From Cristatella mucedo (lineage: Eukaryota > Bryozoa > Phylactolaemata > Cristatellidae), in contig WPIO01000011.1 of assembly GCA_009760855.2 (NCBI GenBank), forward strand, positions 4,330,501 to 4,394,500: DNA of 64,000 nucleotides, in the 5' to 3' direction. The position numbers and the translations under genes were made by a program. This document shows, one piece after another, positions 34,601 to 43,600 of the stretch. Under the pieces are notes generated by a model. That model ran no database searches, had not been told where the DNA came from, and worked only from the letters and a program-made list of their open reading frames with translations. The stretch's first letter is position 1; each line of letters begins with the position of its first letter.

Positions 34601-37600
34601 TTCTTGCTGGCTCCAGCCAACGCTCACCGAAAGAAGACCCGGCCACCGATACAGTTAAAGACCCTCTGGCTGTCGTAGGGGATATCTTTGCCGATGTAAG
34701 TCGAGTGGTGCTCGGATTATTTTAATCTGCTGTTACAGTTGCTGCTGCTGTTTGTCGAAGGCATTATAATTCCCTGTTGCCATCTAGGTCTACCATGAAT
34801 GTCTGGCTGCTGATTTACAGCTCGGCAAAGACGACACCGACTCACCCTTGACGCCTGTCGGTGACACCCTTAGTGATGATGCCTGGCACTCCATGCTAGC
34901 CTTGGACAAGGTACCATCACCATCACGGCAACCTTCACCAGTGGACAAGTGGGTACTAGCTTTTTCGAACAAACGGAACCTCAATAAAATACTCCTTGCA
35001 AATCATCAAAATCCCCTATGCGTGTTTCTTCGAAAGGATTAGTAGTGCCTATTTTTTCAACTCTTCAGTTTCTTTTTGCCACTCATACTTTACGAAGGCA
35101 GTACAAGCAGCTTGAAGTGAGTAGCTGTTGATTGTTGCCTGAGAGATATATCGCATGTTGCACATGCCGAGTTAGGGCCAGACGTAAAATCTGGTGGGTG
35201 GAAGGTCAGTAGAAACTTTGAGGAACTTGGCATAGCAAGTGCTAAGGATAGTGGAGAGTTTTGTAACTTTTAAGTGCGTAGTATGATTTAAGTAAATATG
35301 TTTTCTTTTTTTTGTATGTTGATTGCCCGGGCCTTAGTCCAGGGGTAAGATGCTTGCGCTTTACGATCCAGGTTGTGAGTTTGTCATGTGTTGAGTCATG
35401 CAATTGGTGATTCTTTATTGCCTATTGCAGGTACTGTAGGTAGCTGTTAAAACTCCTGCTGCTATATAAATGAGGCTTTGGAATCAGCTAATCTTTAACC
35501 ATCTTGTCATAATACTCGTCTTGGAAAGAATTTCTCTGATTAAATTAAAATCAATTGCATTAGGTGAAATTGTTAGCCCCTCTCATTCAAAAGTCAACAC
35601 TTCCAGCACCGTGCCATGCTGTTACATCCTTAAATGCTGTCAAGCTGCAAATAATCCTACACCCTTCTCCCTTTTTCGAAAACCCCAAACTATCTTATCT
35701 TTTTTCCATTCTCAAGCGCCAGGTTTTCATGGAAGGCGATCGGAATCAACATCTAATGATTTTGACATTGGGCTGCATGCTGGTCTAAGGATACTGCATA
35801 GCTGCTATACAGCTGAGTCCCAATAGCATTGCTGGTCATCTCGTGGACTTTTTCACCCCATGGGTTTAAAAATTGTTGTGAACTATACAGTGCTACTTGC
35901 TTCGAGTGAGTACAAACGCATATTCTCTGCATTATGGTTTTGCCCCTAATTTTGTTAGCTTCAGCTCAAGGAAGTGGCCTCAGATACTATTTAAGGAAAA
36001 CAGTTAACATGGCTCTGCTGTAGACCATTCTACCTCATTGCTGAAAGTTGGTGATGAAGCTAGCTCACAAGTTGTCTTGAAGCTGATATACCTTTTGTGC
36101 ATTCAAATTTTAATTTTATCTTTTTGGGCAGTTGACAAATGCCTTGAACCAGAAGTGCTCGTCGAAATAAAAATTGCTTAGTTGGATTTGCAGAGGAGTA
36201 AAAGCAGTGTATTTTTAGGAGCTTTTTCTCATATGACTTGCTGCATAAAGCACACAAACGAGGCGAATGCTCTTGTTTGCAATCAATAGCAGCTGTATGT
36301 GTATTTTACCCTTTTTTATTCAGATAACATACAACACTGAAGCTATCAAGATATGTCGAAAGTTAATAGCTGGGGATAGGTCCAAGAAACAAACCAGTGA
36401 CTCCGTGTATTCATGGCATTGCCTTTCTTGTCATGTCGTGTGCAGTCAGCAAGATTTGTTGAGCGTATGCCTACCTGTGTTGTCTGGAGGGATTCTGAGC
36501 ATCGCTACTGTCCAAGCAGTCTTAATGATTTAATCGTTGATTTTTCAATTAATCCGCTGACAACTACTCTCATGCTGCCGACTATGGTTCATCCTTTTGA
36601 GCAGTCCTGAGCTGCTACTTCCATGCTACTCACTACCTCAACTGCTCTCCTGACTCTGCTATGCTTCCCACTTTCTCTTTGCTGCGTGAGACGAAGTCTG
36701 TTGGCTACCGAATGCGTACCGAAAGCAGCTTAGGCTGTGAGTGTGCTATACAAAACTCTCCAGAGTAGCACCCACATAGTCTTTATGGCTTTGTGGAGTT
36801 ACAGATGGAGATACATTACATTACATTTATGACCAAAACGGCTGCTGATATTGCTACAAGAAATTTGCATTTGACTAAGCGAGGCCTTGTTTCAGTAGGA
36901 AGAGTGAAAGGCCCGAGATTCCTCCTACTCAAGTTCACCCTAAACAATACAATTCATGTCTTAAACCTATACAGTAAACCCTTGGTAATCCTAAATCCTT
37001 AACTTTAGTCAATGACTAACCTACATCTGGCTGTACTCTTTGGACATTTGTACACGAACGGCATGAATTTCGAAAAACAATGTTTAAAATCGTACCTGAT
37101 TTATCAGTTGTACACATTGGTGGTGGTAAGACGATACTCGCTCTGCCTGGTGAGTGACCAGGCTGCTCCTAGATCTTCTAAGTACGGCTTCCAGCTGCAT
37201 ATTTTTGGCACGATATATATTTTGTCTGACCATTAAGCATTCCACACTCCTTGTAGAATTCCCTACAAATTCCGAAAAATGTTTGTTGCATGCTTATTTG
37301 TCTAATGTTGCATTAATGATATTGTTGGTTCTTTTCCAGGGATGGCTTGTCAGATTCACTGAATGTCCTTCAGCATGACATTGATGGTTTGAGAGACATA
37401 TTTGCACAACCCAGCTGCTTGGATTTTCTCAGCAGCAGTCCTTATTCTTTGGAGCCTGGCTATTTACTTGGGGTACGTGTCAAATGCAGAGCTGCTGCTT
37501 ATTGTTTGTGTAGACTTCTCAACCTATTTCTTATCAGTAGCTATATTGCCTTCTTTGCTATTTACTTGTAACTGACTTTGTTATTCAGTCTTTTCGACTG

Positions 37601-40600
37601 ACAGCCAAACGATACTGATTCCAAATGCTTTGAATCCCTGGTCCAGCTGGGAGCTCACGGTGGGCTGTCAGGCGCTATATTACCAATGATTGATGGTTGC
37701 ACTATATCGCCTTATTTATTGCTCTACCAGGACAGCTTTGAGCTTTGCTGCCGCCTTCTCTTTTTTCATCGTTATCATCGTTATTCATCTTTTGGCGCAT
37801 CATTATCGTCACCTTTTGCATGCACTTCATGTCTCATATGTTGTATCGTTGGCATGTAAGAATACTGGCTGTTCCTATTAGTGACCCCGGCAGTTCAAAT
37901 GTCAGTGGCAAACTGTTTTGCTGATGCATTTGTTATTTGCTGACGAAAAGGGTTTTTTTGTTTGTCGAAATCCTGCTGCTGCTGCAAAGACCTTTTACGA
38001 CTGCTTGCAGCTGTTCAGTCCTGAAGCGCCTGAAGTACCAGTGTTACCAGATCGAGTATCGGTGAGTGAAAGGATAGCAAGATGAAAATGCTTACAAATA
38101 AGGCAATGGTCGCCATGCTTACATGCTCTGTAGTGAGTTTGGATGCATGAATAGCTACAAGATGAAAATCAATTTATGTGTAACTTTGCATGGTCGTATC
38201 ATTAACGACTTCATTTTCTTAGCTGATGGCAGAGTATAGAGACCTCTCAAGATATGCTAAAAGTGTTGGCTGTTATTAGTTAACATTAGCATACTGGGAT
38301 AGGCTAGTTGGCCTCTTGCTTTGTGTTTACATTGCCATTACCAATGCAACACAATGTTTATTCTCATGTCCACGGCTATTTGTATGCGTACAGCAATGTT
38401 GCCTACTAGTTTAGTCCTTGGACTTAAAGGCTGAAAATTCTCTGAGCCACGTGGCACAAAGCTGTGCCTGATAAGTAAGAATATTTGTTGTTAAGCTCTA
38501 TGAAGTACGTTATCTAAAACATCAATACCAGACGTTTTAGTCATTAATATGTGTGGGCCCGGTGCAGTTTTGGGTGGCCTCCTGCTCCTTGCTGGGCATC
38601 GAAACCACAAGCTCCTAAACTGCATCAAGCAACCTGTCCATTTCTCAGCATTCGAAGCCACGAAAAGATAGTCCGCCGGGTAGAAGGATTTAAGATATTC
38701 CACAGAGTAGGAGAATTTTGATCGCTTCGCAGTGCATCCCCTAGATACTGTGCAGGGCTGCAATTAGGCGACTAATAATCGATTAATCGATTACAGTAAC
38801 GTACGGTATCGATTACGGACGTCATAAAACGACTTTCTGACCCGATTCCAATTGTGCTTTGGGTGATCATACTGCCGCTGCATAAATCTATCTTTCAAAA
38901 GATTTCTGGCAGGCAGAATTTGCCTATTCTGAGGCACGTACAGGATCAAAGTGTGGTCCGAAATATCAAGAATGGGCATGAAAATGAATGCAATTAGATG
39001 CCAGCAACGAAACCGTGATTTCGCCTTTATCTTGGTAAATAATATGTCGAAGGCAGTCTTCGTGGTACTTATCTTTTATTCGACTGACATGAAGGTGGCA
39101 ATGTTTGCTATTCCAAACGAACTGACATTTGCACTTGTCATTTCAATAGACCGAGCACCATCTGTAACCATCAACTAAGCTTGGTGCTCAGACTATTGCA
39201 GCGTGTCTTATTAACCCCGTTTTACTCAGCCACTTGGCCTCCTGTCGCTGGAAGCTGCTCTGCATAGGGAAGTCGACCGACTCGCCATTCACTACTGCCA
39301 TATCATTCAAAATATTTACTGTGCAATCGCGGACGTATAGCAAAAACTTATCCGACCGAAATCAGAATTAATTCTAGCCCTTTGTTATTCAAGGGGAGCT
39401 GAATTTGAATTTCCGATTTCACTTTGATACGCAAGGTAATGACAAGGTACAAAGTTACACTGGAAATAAAGCTTTTTAAAAGTCTGGCGCATGCTCCTCA
39501 ACAAGCTTCACGCTGTATACGAAGGTTCAGCAAGTTGGTATACAAGTCGTATATAATGCAGAGATCGGTAAATTTGTTACTCGTGGATATTTTGCTTCCG
39601 GTTTACATCCATGTTGGACACCGTTTGCATAATCATCTTTTCTTTTACTTGGAAGTCGTCAGAACTTTCAATCCCATTTCTAACATGTTTATTTAAAAGG
39701 TACCCTAAATGAATATTCGACTTGGAGCAATTTTACTTATGCTGTAAAGGAAGCATGATTAAATGATCATTGGTAGCATGCAAAATTTTAACGAGCATAA
39801 CATGGATAGGGGTGGCATACACACTGTCAACTTGTAAAATATGGTTAGTAGTAGCATGCACAGTGTCAGCACGCATAAGTACGCAAAGTACGAATCATAA
39901 GGACCCACTAAATGTCGTGATAAACAGGTGCGTTTTAAGCTTTTTAAATGTCGAATAGGGGGATGTCATGAAGTCAGTCGGGAGTGAATTCCAAGCTTTT
40001 GGAGCATATTAACTGAAGGCACGGTCCAAAAGATTTGAGGGTCATACTAATATAATAATAGCTCAATGACTTGAGTCAAGACAAGCAGGTAGTACTATGA
40101 GGTGAGAGATCTGATATGTAGGCCTAAGCGAACGAAAGAAGGGAACTAAAAACGAGCGACAGAACCTTTAAGTCGATGCACTGCTTGATTGGGTCAGTGC
40201 AGGTCTGCAAGAAGTGGTAGGATGTGGCAACTTCGACGCTCACGACAGACAATCCCAGCTGCAGAGCTTTGTACCAACTAAGCGCCTGGTTGCGCATACC
40301 AGTAGACCAGCAAGCAGTTGAGTTCAAGAAGAATTCAAGGTACAGAATTCAAGGCGGGATGTCACAAATGCAAAGACCAATTTGATGTATCCCTGTTCAA
40401 GCAAGCCCAAGTTTTAGCAGTATCTGTAGCTGAAAGTAGGCAGACTTGCCTGTGTAGCTGATGTGGTTATCTGGTGAAAAGTCACTTTGGAACGTGACAC
40501 CTAGATTTCATGCCGATGCAACAGGAGATATGCTGGCAGAGCCGATTTTGAGCATTAAGGTTTTTAATTTCTGTGTTGCACTTGGTTTGCCCAGAACTAG

Positions 40601-43600
40601 TAACTAAGGAATCCATTGCTTGTAACTAAGGAATTTATTGCGTGTAACTAACGCATGCACCGAAAGAATCATTTGCATATAACTAAAGAATCTGTTGCCT
40701 TAGCAGCACCATCTGAATCCTGGGTATCTCATTTGATCCCTGTTCCACCTTTAAATGTTTGGTGTGAATGATCTCTCGTATGTCACGTGTTCGGGTCCCG
40801 ATGTCCTTTCAATTCGCAAGGCCTGTTTATTTAATCAGTTTGTGAACGTTTGCCTGTGCCCATCTCTAGTCTACGAAATTTTGTAGCTGGGTACCACTGA
40901 GATGGTGAGATGAGGAATTAACGATGAATAGACATGTCGTCGGAATCATACACACTCGTGTTCATAAAATATTCGCGGTTATGGGTGATGCTCTTAGAGT
41001 GTTGCCCGCGATTCGACTTTCGTGGCTTCACTCTATCGAGGTTTTTCAAATATATTCATTAAAAGTTTATCGAGATAGTGAAAATGATACAGCGACCGCT
41101 CGGTTGTCGGAGCAATTGTAACCCTGATATTACAGTTAAAATTAAAATGACTGCATATGGACTGTAGACCTTTGTATTTGAGCACCCCCTCAGATCCTGC
41201 AATGCCAGATGCAGTCGCTGGACAACTCTTTTTGTGTGTGGGAAAGAACTTGTTTCCAAAAAATCGGGTGTGGTGAAACCAAGCCAATCACAGCATGCTA
41301 TTTACTTATAGGATATCCTATCATCGTGCTATCCTGGCCACTGATTGACTTATCCTCACCAAAGTTCGTTTCACATACGTTTCTATTGTACGTGTTTCTG
41401 TAATAATCTATTTGTAAAGTCTTAAATTATGTCTTATTTTCTTTTATTTTGTCTATTATATTGGGTAATATGAGTGTAATGGTGACTAAAGTGGTATTAT
41501 TTCATGTCCTGGGGGCTCTAATGTTAAAGAGCTAGGATGGATGCCGGTTGGTCAACGGATACAGAGCAAAGTTCTTACGCTGACCCACAAGGCCTGCCAC
41601 GGCTTGGCTCCTTCGTACCTAGCTGAACTGCTGCACCAGTGTCAGCCTCTTTGCGCCCTCAGGTCCTGTGTGGACAATAAATTAGCTGTTCCATTCCTCC
41701 GCTTAAAGACCGTTGGCGACAGAAGCTTTAGCTCTGCAGGTCCTAGACTGTGGAACTCGCTTCCACAGTTCTTAAGCAACGACAACTACTCTCCTGCTGC
41801 CGACTATGGCTCATTCTTTTCAGCGGTCCTGAGCTGCTACTTTTATGCTACTCACTACCTCAACCGCTCTCCTGACTCTGCTATGCTTCCCACTTTCTCT
41901 GTGTTTTGTGAGACTCTGCTTGCAACTGAATGCGTACCGAAAGCCGCTTAGGCTGTGAATGTGCTATACAAAACTCTCCTGCTTAGCACCTACATAGTCT
42001 TTGTGGAGTTACAGACGGAGATACATTGCATTACATAACCGTATTTAGGGGGTCGTGAACAGGTTTTTGTATGCTCTAACTACAAAAATATTCGATTTAT
42101 AAATAACAAATCCCACTTCGTTATGCTAAGTGCACTCATTGCGATGGAGTCTGGAACTGATTAACCTCGATAAACGAGGCACGACAGTAGTGTTAAAGTA
42201 ATATCCATGGCAAAGCATTCCTGCTGGGCCACTAGACTGCTCTTAGCTTCATTGGCTTCGGAAATGCACTTGTTTTGGATGCTTAAATACCCATGAATAT
42301 GAGTGTAGGTCGTGTAAAGTCAAAATATAATTTGTGCAACATAATTAGTGCATGCATGCACGGGAGAGGGGTATAACTGTCTTCTAGGTTTAATACGAAA
42401 CCTCTGTTTTAGGGTGCAACCAATGAGCTGGAAGACCCTGCCTTTATTAAAGGTAAGTTTAATGTATTTTCAATACTTTTTTGTGAGTAGATATGCAACA
42501 GGCGATGTGTTTACATGTATACCGTGCCAGTCCGAAAAATCCACTAGCCCTGAGGATTACTATTTAACCTCAAATATTTCAGCAATTTACGAACTCCTGG
42601 CCAAAGAAGTTTTACTAGATTACGGGACTCTGTGATTTAGCACCATTTGTAAGAAATCGTGCGTGTTCCCACCTTTTTAGCCGTCTTGTTAAAAACATAC
42701 AAAATTACTTGTTTGGTGTATTCAAGTTAGTTAGGAAGCAGAAGTGGTTTTCGAAGAACGGTTTTTGCTAGCACTATCAGGATATATAAATATGAAATGT
42801 GAAATATGAATTTATTTGATATGCCATAATTCCTCCTCTCGAAAATGCATCTCGACGATCATAGTGGAATCACTTCTTCAGGAATGCATTTTAGTCATCC
42901 GGTTTTGCACATGTGTAGACATAGACCAGACCTGGTTCGCGACTAAGCAAGAAATCGACAGTACAGTTAGAATAAGAAACTAGCCGACTACGTTTCCTAA
43001 GGAAAAGGAGCTGTGGGAGAGTATAAAGCTAAATTACTACATGGCACACTAAGTAAGGCTGTTGCTTTTCACTACCTGTGGGCGATTCTTTATTGACGAT
43101 GCGTGTGGTGATGATAGCCGTAGAGGCCCTTCTGTCGCAATACAAAAGAGGCTGTTGAATCAGCTTGTATTTTTTCTTACATGTGTGTCTTTGCAAGTCC
43201 CTGAGATGCCAAAGGCATAGTGATCTGCATGTTTGAGAAGTTTCCATTAAGATTATGATAGGGTAGTTCAATTTAGTGCATGCATTTGGAAAACTGAGAA
43301 CAGAGTTAAGACTTAGAAAATCGTTCACAATAATTATTTAATTCCTTCATCAGAAAACGCTGTTGGCCAGTTTTTCCTTTGTACCGTACCATCGATTTCT
43401 TATATTATTTTCTAGCTACATGTTCCTTTGATTGGTTACATTCATGCTCAAAATAGCGTGCTTCAAACCCGTGATGATTGCTGAAAAAGTGCCACACTCG
43501 GTTGTTGAGATGCCTTGTTAGAGAGGGAAAAACTTGGTGTGTTCCCCAAATCTTTCTTCAAAGTGCTCAGACAGTGCTACAGAATAATATCCTTTGAAAA

